DNA from: Panax quinquefolius
Taxonomy: Eukaryota; Streptophyta; Magnoliopsida; Apiales; Araliaceae
Assembly: GCA_020205615.1 (NCBI GenBank)
Contig: CM035151.1
Coordinates: 43,086,977-43,150,976 of the forward strand
Direction of reading: 5' to 3'
Length of the DNA: 64,000 bases
Shown in pieces: positions 10,427 to 21,377 of this stretch. The first letter of the stretch is position 1. Every line of letters begins with the position of its first letter. The notes beneath the pieces are model-generated. The model was given only the letters and a program-made list of their open reading frames with translations, searched no databases and had not been told where the DNA came from. The translations under genes were made by a program, and so were the position numbers.

Positions 10427-11946
10427 TGTTGGGTAAAATCTAATTACGCACAGCACGCAAGTATACGTGGTCAACAAGTAATATAATAATATGTAGAGTA
10501 TCATTCCCTCAAAGACTTATCATGACATTAACTTCATAATTACCAATTTTCTATTAATCCTAATTTTATTAAACCAATCAATTTCCAGTTTATAGTAAAA
10601 ATAATAAAGATACTAAAATTAAAGGAAAAATTAATAAACCCTAAAACTGAATTTTCAAACAAATATTGAAGAATTAGGCTTACAACTTCACTCTAAGTTT
10701 CACTCAGATTATTACACCTTTATTCCAGTTTAACTCACTATTCCAGTTTATTAATCAAGAACACATATGTAGAACTAGCCACCTCTCGATGTACTAATAC
10801 CGTATTAACTCAAATCCACAATTAAGACAGAATTAAGTAATTAAACACCTTAATTAACTAACTCACTATATCTCTATGTGAATGACAATTAAAGAAGGAT
10901 GAAGTTCAAGTTCTTTATCTGATTACATGTGATGTCAAGCATATCTCTACCCTAACATTCATCAAGATTCTGTTTATTCACAAAATTCAAGAACACATGC
11001 TATATTAATTAAGTCTAGAATCGTATTTCATCTCTCGAATTCATACAAGTCCACATAAAATTGTTGATCAGAAAATTCATAAATTCAAGCTCAAATTAAT
11101 ATAGTTAAACCGGATAATAGCTTATTAAACTGAAATCAAAGATTACATAATCATCATTCCACTTAAAGATCCATTATAAGCCTAATAAGTAATTTAGTTC
11201 ATAACTAATGAATTAAATACTGAATAAATAAAAGAAAACATCATCCCAATTACACAATTTGAAATTAAAGGAGAATAGTAATACACCACCCTTCTCGCCT
11301 TTCAAATTTGGAATCTTCGTGAAATCACTCTTCTTCTTCGTTCCTCCAAGATTTTTCCTTTCAATCTCGTTCTCAAAGTATGTCTGAATGCCCCTCATTT
11401 TTCTTCAACAAGTAGCATAAATTGCCTCCCCTCAGCTTCATACCACCAATCCTAATCCTAATCCAACTCTAACTCATCACATAGAAAGTCAAATAGAAAT
11501 TCCAATCCTTTTCAAAACCAACAAGTCATTAATCAAAGACTCCCACAAACATGAAAATAACAACCATAACACAATCCTATTATGATCATATTACATAAAA
11601 AATTTATAGCTTCCAACAACGCCCTTCTTCCAACACATAACTCATCTTGCCCAATTTCGGATCCAGAATGCTTGGCGCCCAGCGCCATGATATACTCTCA
11701 GTCAGTAGCGACCCGTATCTTGTACTAGAAAAAGCCACACACACTAGCGGCCTATTCATTTGCTTTTTCAACCCACAGTAGCATACCGCTTAGGAGTCAG
11801 AATGTCCATAATTGCTTGAAACTCCTTCAACTGCTAGCATCTTGATAAGCTTACTGATTATCTCAAAAGTAACATGAAGCAATCAAAAAACTAACAATAT
11901 AACAAGCTAAATGAATATAAATCATAGGTTAAAAACCTACTCATCA
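10427..11946 (-). repeat. 5' LTR of Athila-1
   Basis: On the - strand the LTR begins TGATGAGTAGGTTTTTAACC and ends GATTTTACCCAACA next to the primer site. The first 60 bp resemble the + strand LTR start at 19579 (TGATGAATGGGTTTTATACC). The right edge at 11946 coincides with a return to copia pol coding sequence. The right-hand third is GC-richer (11660-11800). The inner boundary is accurate to about 6 bp. Confidence 0.8.
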
Positions 11947-12659
11947 AAATGTACATTGACTCGATACTAAAGAAGTTTAGCATGGAAGATTCCAAGAAGG
12001 TCTTGGTCTTATGCCGATGAGCCATGTACTAGACCAGATGTCGCTCACGCACTTAGTGTAACAAGTAGATATCAGTCGAATCCAATAGAACAACCCTGGC
12101 AAGCAGTGAAAAAAACCTAAAGTACTTAAGAAGAACTAAGGATGTATTTCTTGTCTACGGTGGATCTGAATTGAAACTAGAGGGCTACACAGGCTCAATT
12201 TTTTAAACGGACCAAGATGATAGTAAATTCGTTTCAGGATGTGTGTTTAACTTAAACAGTGGCGCAATGAGTTGGAAGAGTTCCAAGCAGCAAATAGTTG
12301 TTGATTCAGTGACAGAGACATAGTACATTGTAACAAGTGAAGCTGTGAAGGAGGTTGTTTGGATTAAGAAGTTCATAACTGAACTTGGTGTGGTTCCTAG
12401 CATTATAGGAGCAATACCTTTATTCTGTAACAACACCGGAGCTGTTGCACAGGCTAAGGAACCTAGGTCTCATCAGAAATCCAAACATGTTGCGGCGCTT
12501 TCATTTGATTAGAGAAATCATTGAAAAAGGAGATGTCACCCTGGAGCTTATGGACTGTCGACAACATTGTAGATCCATTTACTAAAGCTTTAACCTAACA
12601 ACAGTTTGATCGTCACTTTGAGAAGATGGGTATGAGATACCATTGTGATTGGCTTTAAT
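11947..12659 (+). pseudogene. Ty1/copia RNase H (pol C-terminus) remnant
   Basis: Translated on + with several stops, this reads MYIDSILKKFSMEDSKK, LRRTKDVFLVYGGSELKL, DQDDSKFVSGCVFNLNSGAMSWKSSKQQ, TSEAVKEVVWIKKFITELG, PRSHQKSKHV and the C-terminal FEKMGMRYH-type segment, the ordered landmarks of copia RNase H. The GYTGSIF segment stands where GYTDSDF is expected, so a catalytic acidic residue is lost. The copia RT and upstream parts are missing because Athila-1 is inserted at 11946/11947. The - strand open frame at 12203-12436 is a shadow. Confidence 0.85.
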
Positions 12660-12672
12660 GCAAGTAGGAGAT

Positions 12673-14470
12673 TGAAAGTAGTATGCACGCAAGTCAATCA
12701 TATTTGATATAATGATGCATATACTTTGTAACGATCTTATTCATTTATTATTAATAAAAGTTTTTACTTTATCTACATGGTGTTGTTATATTAAATTTGA
12801 TAGACTCATAGTTTTGAGCAAGGCTTTTAGAATCATGAATATGATCATGCAAATGAGATCTAAATTCTTAGATATCTTAAAACTAAAATTATTCTCAATC
12901 GTTGGATTACTAAAAAGAGGATTAGTGAATAGTGAATCCGGATAGACTGGTACATACTTTGCTTGCTCTTAGGATGAAGATGATTGATCTCATAATCATT
13001 TGTGTTGAGATGCTAAAACAAGTATGTAGGTGCTTATTGGAGACTAAGTTCATTGAACGTGGCTTGCTAAGGAATACCTAATGGAGTTTTACTTATCTAT
13101 CAATATGAATTCCTCTAGTTATAGTAGTACAAGTGATCCTTAGACTTGAGATCAACATAGTATCTTGTGTATGATGAGTTATACTTTGACATATTCCTTA
13201 AGACCCTTATGGTATATCAAAGGGTATACTTGGGTACAATAAGTTGTATAAAGATATAATAAATTATCAACAAAGAATCTACCGCTTCTAGTAAAAGGAG
13301 AGAATGTCCTATGTGATTCAATAAATGACAACTTAGGAATCTTTGGCCAAGGTAGAATGAAATTAGAAAAGAGTTTTGAATTTACATTATTTTGAGTTAT
13401 GCATTTGAGAATTGAAATACATATAATTAAATAAAATAAGACTTGATAGTAATTCAATGTCTTATATTTAATTGGGACATTGTATGGTAGAAGGATTGAA
13501 TTATACGGTAACTATTTACTTAAAGATTCTTTTATGATTAATATTGAAATTCATATTATTTGGAAAGTCGTTGATCGCTAAGAGGGCTTATCCTTATTGT
13601 AGAATAAATGTTATTTATTTAAATAAATTAAATAATTTAATTTATTTATTTAAATAATATAATTGTTCTAATTAATTTATTCACAACATGTTTAATATAG
13701 AGAACCTAAAGGGTCACACCATAAAAGAAAAATATTTATTTAAGAAGTAAATGACATAATCGTAATAATAAGTTAAGTGTATTTAATTTAATCTATAGTG
13801 ATAGAATAAATTAAATAGTTTAATATTTATTATTTAATATTTTGTAAATATTAAATATAAATTAATAAGAAAAGTCTTATTATTCCTATTATTATTAGTT
13901 TAATTCCTAAAGGAGTTTGGGAATTAATTAATAAAAATATTCTCATATATTTCTAATTAGATTAGGAGCTTAATTAATTAAATGAGTTTAATTAATATAA
14001 AACCTTATTCCTACATGATTTAGGAGGGTTGCCTATATCTATAAATAAGAGGAGTCTTATTATGGGTTAGGGTTACACACTTAATTTCAAAAGTTGGGAG
14101 AGTATGTATATTCTATAGAGATAGAGTCTAGGATTTTGCCAAACACCTATCTTCTTGAATACTTGTTCTTCCTTGGTGGATCACCTCTAGAGGCCAAACA
14201 CTTGGGTGGCTAACGTTGATCAAAGGAAGGAATCCAACCTGCGAATTCAAGGAGAACGTGAAAGGAATTGGAGGAGAACACATACCTAAGGAAGCTCGTT
14301 TCTACATGGGTATGAATATGATTTTCCATCTTCTTTTCTATTAATTGATAATTAAGCACAAAGTATGATCATGTTGATGGTTTGTATGAAAATTTTAAAA
14401 TCCATTTTATTGCGTTTACGCTAATTTTATGTAATATGATTGCATGATCGCACTATATACAAACCTAACA
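12673..14470 (+). repeat. 3' LTR of the Ty1/copia element
   Basis: The LTR follows the copia pol end and a polypurine tract (AGTAGGAGAT, 12664-12672). It starts TGAAAGTAGT and ends CAAACCTAACA at 14470, where sequence homologous to the G LTR resumes. A TATA-like box is at 14040-14047. The downstream part (14260-14470) has the usual copia R/U5 look, with a purine-rich exon-like stretch followed by an AT-rich tail. The exact left boundary is less certain than the right. No gene is seen in it. Confidence 0.65.
14040..14047 (+). promoter_or_regulatory. TATA box of copia LTR
   Basis: TATAAATA lies in a TATA-poor pyrimidine/purine context about 1.37 kb into the LTR, followed within 60 bp by TTAGGGTTACACAC, a plausible transcript start region. 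Only the motif is directly visible. Confidence 0.5.
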
Positions 14471-15339
14471 TCTACGCCATTTGATTCGATTAAAATAATA
14501 TCCATGTGTTAGAAAGTGATCCAAACCAATTTCTTTGGTGTGAACTCTTATAATATGTTGAGATGAACAACCCTCATAGAGGGGGGGGGGGAAATATATT
14601 ATGTTGGGAAACCGACACACGCGTGAACAACATGTTTAAGCGTTATGCATAACATATGGTACTTTAGGCTGATCACCTATTGTACTTGTTTATATTGTGG
14701 ATTTTCAGTGAAATACTATTAATTCTCGTATGAATTCTTGGTCCATAGTGACTACTCAGTGTTAAATATCCATTAACTCGGAAATGTTGAAAGCTTTGAA
14801 TTCTTCTAATAACCCTTCGGTCCATAGTGACACATTATTAAATTCAAAGGACAAATTTGGAACTATTGATATTTACTTTGTTCACAACACTCTCATTTAA
14901 ATTTATGAGCTATCAATTGTGGTTATAACCTTTAAGATTATGAAATTTATATATTCTTGTTCATATTGATTTTTATATTACTTGTTGAGCAAATTTGTTG
15001 CTCACTCTTGCTTTCCTTAAAACATTTCATTTAAGACAGAGCAAGGTGGAACTTCAGGAAAAGATAAAGGCAAGGCTATGGAATAGTTTTGCTCTTCTAT
15101 GCTAGTATTATGGTTCCTATACGTATTAAGACTTAATTAATTTTATGTATTAAGTTATTTCATGGATTAAGTTATGTAGTTTATTAGAAATGGTTGCGAG
15201 ACTTGGGACGAGAATATTTATGTTATATCAATGTAAATATTTATATTATTCTGCTATTAGTTAATATTAATTTGTTGTATGAGATGGATCGTGAAGCACC
15301 AGATTCGAGGTATAAGTATCTGAATTTGGGGGCATCACA
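14471..15339 (+). repeat. 5' LTR of element G, 3' portion
   Basis: The left edge is where the copia element inserted; the first part of this LTR is outside the window. The right edge GAATTTGGGGGCATCACA abuts a primer site. It aligns with 1805-2520. It includes an 11-base G run (14581-14591) where the LTR at 1-2520 has four G. The GCTCACTCTTGC box and AAGGCAAGGC tract are shared with that LTR. Confidence 0.8.
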
Positions 15340-15342
15340 AGT

Positions 15343-15354
15343 TGGTATCAAAGC
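15343..15354 (+). other. Primer-binding site of G, initiator tRNA-Met type
   Basis: TGGTATCAAAGC matches the usual plant TGGTATCAGAGC with one change and lies three bases after the LTR end. The next bases (to 15367) are identical to the leader of element D. Confidence 0.85.
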
Positions 15355-15566
15355 TGTAGGTTATAAACCTTAGGAAAGAGAATCCCTATGCTTTGACCTT
15401 AGTAGAGATTTAAGGAATAGAACGATATAAAACTCATGTAGAGTTTTCATAGAGAGTTAGTAGCGTCATGAAATATATTTTCATTTCATACAATGAATAT
15501 ATGTTTTATTGTGAAAAAACAAATGGAGTTTGTTTGTTTTGTGTTTGTGGTTATAGGAGGCCAAAG

Positions 15567-16147
15567 ATGGATGAACCTAGTAGGACTATGGAGGAGGAAC
15601 CACGTGACATACATGTGGTGTATGAAACACCCCGATAGTTGAACCTGTTTCGGCATTAGCCCCAACCGAAGATGAGGATGAGGTAGAATCTGGCCCAGGG
15701 GAAGAACCCATGGAAAGCGAGCCTATAGAAGACTCAGAGGGGGTGCCACGTGATAGGACCGCTTTTGAGGATGAGTTATTGGGAGAGTATGCGGATAGGA
15801 TTGTTGAACTAGGAGATAGAGTTCACGAGTTAGAGACTGAGGCCCAAGAGCAGCAAGCTAGGGTGCATGAGCTAGAGGCGGAGATTATGGAATGTCAGGA
15901 GGTGCGTACTCAGTTAGGGGCCATAGTACATGGCTTGTTGGCAAGGAATGTGGAGTTGGTGGGAAGTCTAGAGCAGTCTGAGCAGACAGAGCTGAGTGAG
16001 AAGGCCGAGAAGGAGGCCCTACAAACACAGTTAGAGATGGATGTTATGGATAGGATCCATTTTGAGGAGTTATGGGAGGATGGTGATAGAGCTGATGACT
16101 TGGAAGACAAGGTAAGGTGCAAGAGAAGGAAGATGAACAAGATTTGA
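15567..16147 (+). CDS. Extra Glu-rich coiled-coil reading frame before gag in G
   Basis: The main open frame is 15710-16147 (145 codons). A likely true start is the ATG at 15567 (MDEPSRTMEEEPRD), with a one-base slip in the CCCC run near 15630, since the open frame continues upstream of 15710 as EPVSALAPTEDEDEVE. The product is very acidic and then heptad-like: IVELGDRVHELETEAQEQQ, ARVHELEAEIMECQEVRTQL, VELVGSLEQSEQTELSEKAEKEAL, ending basic (RCKRRKMNKI). It lies between the primer site and gag, where an ordinary chromovirus has only leader. I do not recognise a family. It could be an N-terminal extension of gag or a separate protein that oligomerises with Gag; this is inference. Confidence 0.6.
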
Positions 16148-16638
16148 TATGCATTTCGTACAACAATTGGTAGATAGATTGATGGTGTATACCATTATCT
16201 GGCTAAGGAAGGGCAGACCCATTATACTATGAGTAAGGATCTAATGGCTCATATGGGGTAGCTAGAGTATAAGAGCGTTGTAGAGCGGTAGATGCTTGGA
16301 TGAGATTGATTGGTTAGCTATTTAGTAGTCCATAGTCATATCTATATGTATTGATGTCTAAATCTCGATATTTTGTATAAGACATGGGATAGTTTGTGTA
16401 AGCCCCAACTTTTGAATTTGTTAGAGGGGTACTATGTTGGTAATCCCCATACTTTATTATAATAGGGGATAGATGATAGTGTTTATAGAAGTATTTTATA
16501 GGTTAATCATATATGATGTACTGACTGTTCGCATATGAATATAAATGTTCTTATTAAAATGCTATTCAATTGTTGCACTAAAATAAAATATTCAAATAAT
16601 ATAATGAGATAATAATACGAAGTTTTACTACTCAAAAG

Positions 16639-17690
16639 ATGCCACCCAGACGAAGAAAACAAACACCAGCAGAATCAATCAATAATGAAAAGGGGTCAAG
16701 TAGATCCCATGCAATGGTTAGTAGAGCTACTAGAAGAAGTGCTCCAAGGAAGAAATAATGAACACATGTACCCCAACCCCCAAGTAGTTCCTGCAACCAA
16801 TTTCAAACACTTTAAGAGTGCAGGACCTCCAGAGTTTAAAAGTACTACCGACCCAATCGAGGCCCAATTTTGGATTAAGGAGATGGAGAAAGCTTTCACC
16901 ATTCCTCAGGTTGAAGACGATCAAAAAACTGCGTACGCGTATATGATGAAGGGCGAAGTGAACTTTTGGTGGGAGGTGAATCAACATAGAGCTAGAGAAG
17001 GAACCATATAGTGGGAGAGGTTCAATATGGTGTTCTTTGAAAATTAATTTCCTAAGAGTGTGCAGAACTGAATGGAGTTGAAGTTTCTAGAACTTAATCA
17101 ATGAGAGATGACAGTGGCTCAATATTCGACTAAGTTTAATGAACTCGCGTGATTTGCATCACATCAAGTAGACATGGAAGATCGAAAAGCTCTATGTTTT
17201 GAACAAGAATTAAAGTCATGGTTGTTCAACAAGGTGTCTGTTTTTCAAATCAATTCGTTTGGTACGTTGTTAGAAAAGGCAATCATATGTTGAGGGAGGT
17301 AGTAAGGCATTGAGCCAATACAATAAAGAAAAGAAGAATAAGAAGAGTGGAGTAGACAATTATGGGGGAAATAGTAGTGGAGAAAGTAATTTGGGAAAGA
17401 GGAAATGGGATAACAACAACAGCACCAATAACAATCAGACGGGAAGTCACTAAGGGGATTTAAGAAAAGAAATAAGGCATGTTCGAAGTGTGGAAAAAGT
17501 TATCAAAGGGAGTGCTGGAAGGGACGAAGCGTCTACTATAACTACGGCTAAGAGGGGCATATTTTGCCAAATTTCCCAAACTCGAAGAAAATTCGATGAT
17601 GTTTTGCTTGTGGGTCGACAGAGCATTAGATTAAAGACTGCCCGAAGAAAGGAAGCAGCAGAGGAAGTGATAATAAGGTAGGAAGCAACA
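16639..17690 (+). pseudogene. Gag of element G, degraded
   Basis: It starts MPPRRRKQTPAES (ATG at 16639), an Arg-rich N-terminus common in Tekay-like Gag, then shifts frame near 16680. The capsid-like part reads FKSAGPPEFKSTTDPIEAQFWIKEMEKAF and MMKGEVNFWWEVNQ, with stops after 17000, then MTVAQYSTKFNELA. Towards the end three zinc-knuckle remnants are visible: CSKCGKSYQRECW (His replaced), YYNYGxEGHILPNFP (Cys positions replaced by Tyr/Phe) and CFACGSTEHxIKDCP (all metal ligands kept but with a stop inside). The product would coat the RNA genome; this copy is dead. Confidence 0.8.
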
Positions 17691-17695
17691 AGCTG

Positions 17696-18259
17696 ATGAT
17701 TGGTGGACCTGTTCAACCAAACCGATCAACTGTCATAACATTTAACATGACGGTCCAAGGTGCGGTAGCTTCGAAGGATGTGCTGTCAGGTATTATCCCA
17801 ATCAATAATATAAATGCTTATGTATTATTTGATACGGGTGCTACATGTTCCTTTATGTCTAAAGAATTTGCTAAATGACTAAATTAACCCCAAGAACGAC
17901 TAGGAAATCCCTTAAACATAAAAATTACAAATAAAGAATTAATCATCGTAGAGCTCATATACCGAAATTATTGTGCAGAGATTAGGGGACATAAACTAAT
18001 CGTAGATTTGATCCCGATAAGATTGGGAGAGTTTGATGTAAAATTAAGAATGGATTGGTTATATAACAATGCGGCAGTAATTGATTGCCAAAAGAAAAGT
18101 GTGAAACTTCAAACTCCAAACCTGTCTAAGGTAGTGTTTTATGGTAGCTCATCGCTTGGACAATCATGTTGCCTTACGATGATGCAAGTCAAGAAGTTAT
18201 TGAGGAAGAGACGTATAGGTTACTTAGCCTATATTGTAGATACTCAGAAAAGGGAGTAG
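17696..18259 (+). pseudogene. Aspartic protease of element G
   Basis: The active site AYVLFDTGATCSFMSKEF is intact in the first open stretch (17696-17878). After stops the domain continues as IPIRLGEFDVKLRMDWLYNNAAVIDCQKKSVKLQTP (18008-18120), matching the D(V)ILGMDWL and IDC regions of plant gypsy proteases with changed residues (RMDWL). The 18180-18259 part drifts into the spacer before RT. Stops at 17876 and in 17879-18007 break the frame. Confidence 0.8.
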
Positions 18260-18289
18260 AAATGAAGAATATATCAGTAGTGTGAGAAT

Positions 18290-19578
18290 TTCAAGATGTA
18301 TTTCTTAAAATTTGCCCGGTCTTTTGCCAGACAAGGAGATTGAGTTTATGATAGATTTAGTACTAAGGATTGCACCGATTTTGAAAGCTCCATATTGTAT
18401 GGCGCCAGTAGAAATGAAGAAATTGATTATACAACTTTAAAAATTACTAGATAAGGGTTATATTCAGCCGAGTGTGACTCCACGGAGAGCACAAGTTTCA
18501 TTTGTCAAAAAGAAGGATGGATCGTTGAGGCTCTATATCGACTATCGAGAGTTGAACAGAGTAACGATCAAGAATATGTATCCATTGCCGAGGATCGACG
18601 ATCTTTTTGATCAACTAAAGGGAGCAAAATGTTTTTCAAAGATAGATTTACGAACGGGTTATCATCAGTTGAAGGTACAGAAGGAAGACATACCAAAGAC
18701 GGCGTTTTGAACCCGATATGCACATTACGAATTCTTAGTAATATCATTCGGTTTGACTAACACCCCAGCAACATTTATGGATTTGATGAACTGATTTTTC
18801 AAGTCATATTTGGATAAGTTCATTGTAGTTTTCATTATAGACATTTTGATTTATTCAAAAACCAAGGAAGAGCATGTCGAGCATCTGAAGATGGTATTGG
18901 AGATGCTGAGAATGGAGAAGTTGTACGCGAAATTTTCTAAGTGAAAATTTTGGTTTGAGAGGGTAGAATTTTTAGGGCACGTGATAGACAAAGATGGAAT
19001 TTCAGTAGATCCTGTGAAGGTGGAGGCGGTGAGTAATTAGAAGCAGTCGAAGACGCCGACGGAGGTGCAAAGTTTCTTAGGGTTAGCCAAGTACTATCGA
19101 AGATTTATCCAAGATATTTCTAAGATAGAGACCCCGCTGACCAATCTAACGAGGAAGATGGTGAAGTTTGTTTGGATGGAAAAGTACGAAGAAAACTTCA
19201 GAGAGTTGAAGAAGAGGTTGAGTGAGGCGCCTCTATTATCATTACCGGATGATATAGGAAGTTCTTTGATGTATAGTGATGCGTTACACAAAGTTCTTGG
19301 TTGTGTGCTAATGAAAAATGGTAAGATCATTGTGTATGCATCACGACAGTTTAAGGATTACAAAAAATAATACCTTACCCATGACTTGGATTTAGAGACG
19401 GTAGTTTTTGCGTTAAAAATTTAGAGGCATTATCTGTATGGGGAGAAATGTGAGATATATACAGATCACAAAAGTCTGAAATATATCTTCACACAAAAGG
19501 AGTTAAACGTGCGACAAAGGATGTGGTTGGAATTAATTAAAGATTACGATTGCAAAATTCTTTATCACCCAGGGAAGG
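18290..19578 (+). pseudogene. RT and RNase H of element G, truncated
   Basis: Clear RT order: [66 protein letters not shown], then the active site in the form [10 protein letters not shown], so the first catalytic Asp of the xxDD pair is replaced by Ile. It continues as FLGHVIDKDGISVDP and QSFLGLAKYYRRFIQD (19065-19370 open), then RNase [43 protein letters not shown], and stops at HPGK (19578), where the Athila-type LTR begins. Several in-frame stops are present. The active-site loss would abolish polymerase activity even without them. Confidence 0.88.
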
Positions 19579-20410
19579 TGATGAATGGGTTTTATACCTA
19601 TTATTTGGGTACTTTTAAGCTTAATAATTTGTGAGTTTTTAAGTATTTTATGTAATTGTATAGAGTGTTTATTTTTTTTTTTATTTTGTATGACAAAAGG
19701 AGTTAAGTGGAAAAATCGTGAACATTTGAAGCAATTGGGCGAGCAAGGAAACAATAAGAGAAAATGGACAAAATGTTAGAAGCCGCGACTCTTGGAAGAA
19801 CCAAGCTGGAGGTCGCAACCTGCAAGGCTAGAAGTTGCGACTCCTGCCCCTTTTTAGGCGCGCGCGTGAGTTCCACTCGCTCGACAGAATTGAAGGTCTA
19901 AATGAATTGTTTACGTTCCTAATTAATAAATACACTTACTAATTAAAGCCTAAAGAGTTACGAAGACTACAATGCTGAAGACTTTAAATATAAAAATATT
20001 TCCACCTAGGGTTATAAAAATGTTAGGTGGAATAACTCCTATGTATAGTCTTATGTTGGGATTGTAAAAGTGTTAGGGAAAAGGCCAATGAATGCCATGT
20101 GAAGCTAATCCTCTACCATTAAATTTCAAGTTCAAGAGCAAGCAAGATATCATCAAAGATGAAGGCCATAGATTGATGAAGCTTGGAGATAGAAGAATAG
20201 CGGGATACAGTTTTTCTTCTCTAAACTCTTATTTATCTTTATCTTTTATAGATGATAAATATTTGTTGATTATAATTTTATCTGATATGAACAAGGTTTT
20301 TAATATAAGAATTTTAATGGAATCTCAAGTGTACTTTGGACTGAATCTCTTTTTATTTGATTGGCACCATATGAATTCATTCATTATATTTTGTGCATTC
20401 ATGTGTAATT
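19579..20410 (+). repeat. Athila-2 LTR, 5' part
   Basis: It starts TGATGAATGGGTTTTATACC directly after the G RNase H fragment and resembles the 5' end of the Athila-1 LTR. The expected duplication to its left is GAAGG (19574-19578). It is cut at 20410/20411 by TK1; the remainder must lie right of the window. It contains a short GC-rich island (19782-19862) with three alternating GCGACT/GTCGCAAC motifs. Reading frames here (for example 20092-20415) show no family. Confidence 0.72.
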
Positions 20411-21377
20411 TGTAAGACCCCAACTTTTATAAATAAAATTGAATTTCCTCTAATTATTATTGTGAATAATAAGGTGTTAATTTGATATAATACTTTGGTC
20501 ATGGGTGAAATGTGCAAATTTTGCAAAATAAGCAAGTGGTTATAAAATATTCATTGTTGTCGGGGAATATTCGTTTGGTCGTGGAATATTCTTGCTGTCG
20601 GAGAATATTGGTACAATGGCGCATCCATTTGTGGGCCCCATAATGAAAAACGGTCGGATGAATAAAATGACATGTTTGAGTTTTTATAAATAACGGCGTA
20701 ATGGTTATCATTAACACCGTTGAATACGGTGGTTAAAATACAAGAATGGCGTGGTTCTTGCGAAGAGCATGCGGATTACGTGATATTTTTGAATTATTGA
20801 TTCTTACGTAAGAAGGCCTTTACTCAATAATTAATATAGTAATTATTCTTGTTTAATATTTTATTTTATTGATTCAATAATTGTTACATTGATATTTTAT
20901 ATTATTGTTGTTTCAATAATTATCATCGCACGAAGATTTTCCATTATCGGATCAATAATTCATATTATTTGAATAATATTATTAGATATCATTATTGGCA
21001 ATGTCTAAGGAAGTTCTGTCTAGGAAAGGGGTTTGGTCACCTAATTGCGCGCCAATAAGGAAAAATCCTTATCGGAAAGCCCCATTCTTTCCTGGGAACG
21101 ACCTGGTTGTCATAATTGTGATTCTGTAATATTATTTGGGAATAATTAATTATTAATTTATATGATAAGGAAATATTTATTTTATGTGGATATAAATGAA
21201 GGAATTAATGCTGAGGTGTTTTATCAGTATTTTGTCAAAATGGGAGTATTTTATTATTATTTTGTCAGAATTAAGGCATTACAAATCGTCCGTATGTGAA
21301 TTTCGGTCATTTTTCATTTTGAATTTGGAAAAACTTAAGTCTACAAAGTTGTAGAGAATTTAATTTCCTATTGAATG
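20411..21377 (+). repeat. TK1 5' LTR, first part (U3)
   Basis: It begins TGTAAGACCCCAAC. It contains the palindrome at 20801-20814, several CAATAATT-type motifs, and the conserved block 21001-21115 (GGTCACCTAATTGCGCGCC, CCTGGGAACGACC). It ends at the D insertion with GAATG at 21373-21377. Confidence 0.92.
20801..20814. promoter_or_regulatory. Perfect 14-bp palindrome in Tekay-type U3
   Basis: TTCTTACGTAAGAA is its own reverse complement. The same 14 bp occur at equivalent U3 positions in TK2 (21984-21997 and 29295-29308), and slightly altered forms in the other Tekay-type LTRs (near 9838, 33082, 52375 and 59309). The TTACGTAA core resembles bZIP-type sites. A role as a transcription-factor site is inference. 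Confidence 0.6.

Larger units (their letters stand above)
2521..11946 (-). mobile_element. Athila-1: Athila-like Ty3/gypsy element, interrupted
   Basis: Read on the - strand the order is 5' LTR (10427-11946), primer site (10403-10420), gag, protease, RT, RNase H and integrase. The integrase is cut at 2520/2521 by a G-type LTR. The Athila assignment rests on the tRNA-Asp-like primer site, the AITLRSGK motif, the DLGAS protease site and the FMDDFSVYG form of the RT active site. A solo Tekay-type LTR (7538-10216) interrupts gag. The 3' LTR is outside the window to the left. The element lies inside a Ty1/copia pol; the expected duplication on the right is AAATG (11947-11951). Confidence 0.85.
14471..19578 (+). 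mobile_element. Element G: Ty3/gypsy chromovirus-like, truncated in RNase H
   Basis: The order is LTR, primer site, coiled-coil frame, gag with three zinc-knuckle remnants, protease, RT, RNase H. Coding sequence breaks off at 19578 inside the HPGK motif of RNase H, where an Athila-type LTR begins, so integrase and the 3' LTR lie beyond the window. Sequence similarity of gag and RT is to the Tekay/Del group, but divergence from TK1, TK2 and TK5 is large. Numerous stops mark it as old. Confidence 0.8.

Noticed and set aside
12203..12436. - strand 77-codon open frame
   Set aside because: Shadow of the copia RNase H remnant on the + strand.
20092..20415. 107-codon + strand open frame
   Set aside because: Runs from Athila-2 LTR into the first bases of the TK1 LTR, so it cannot be an old gene.
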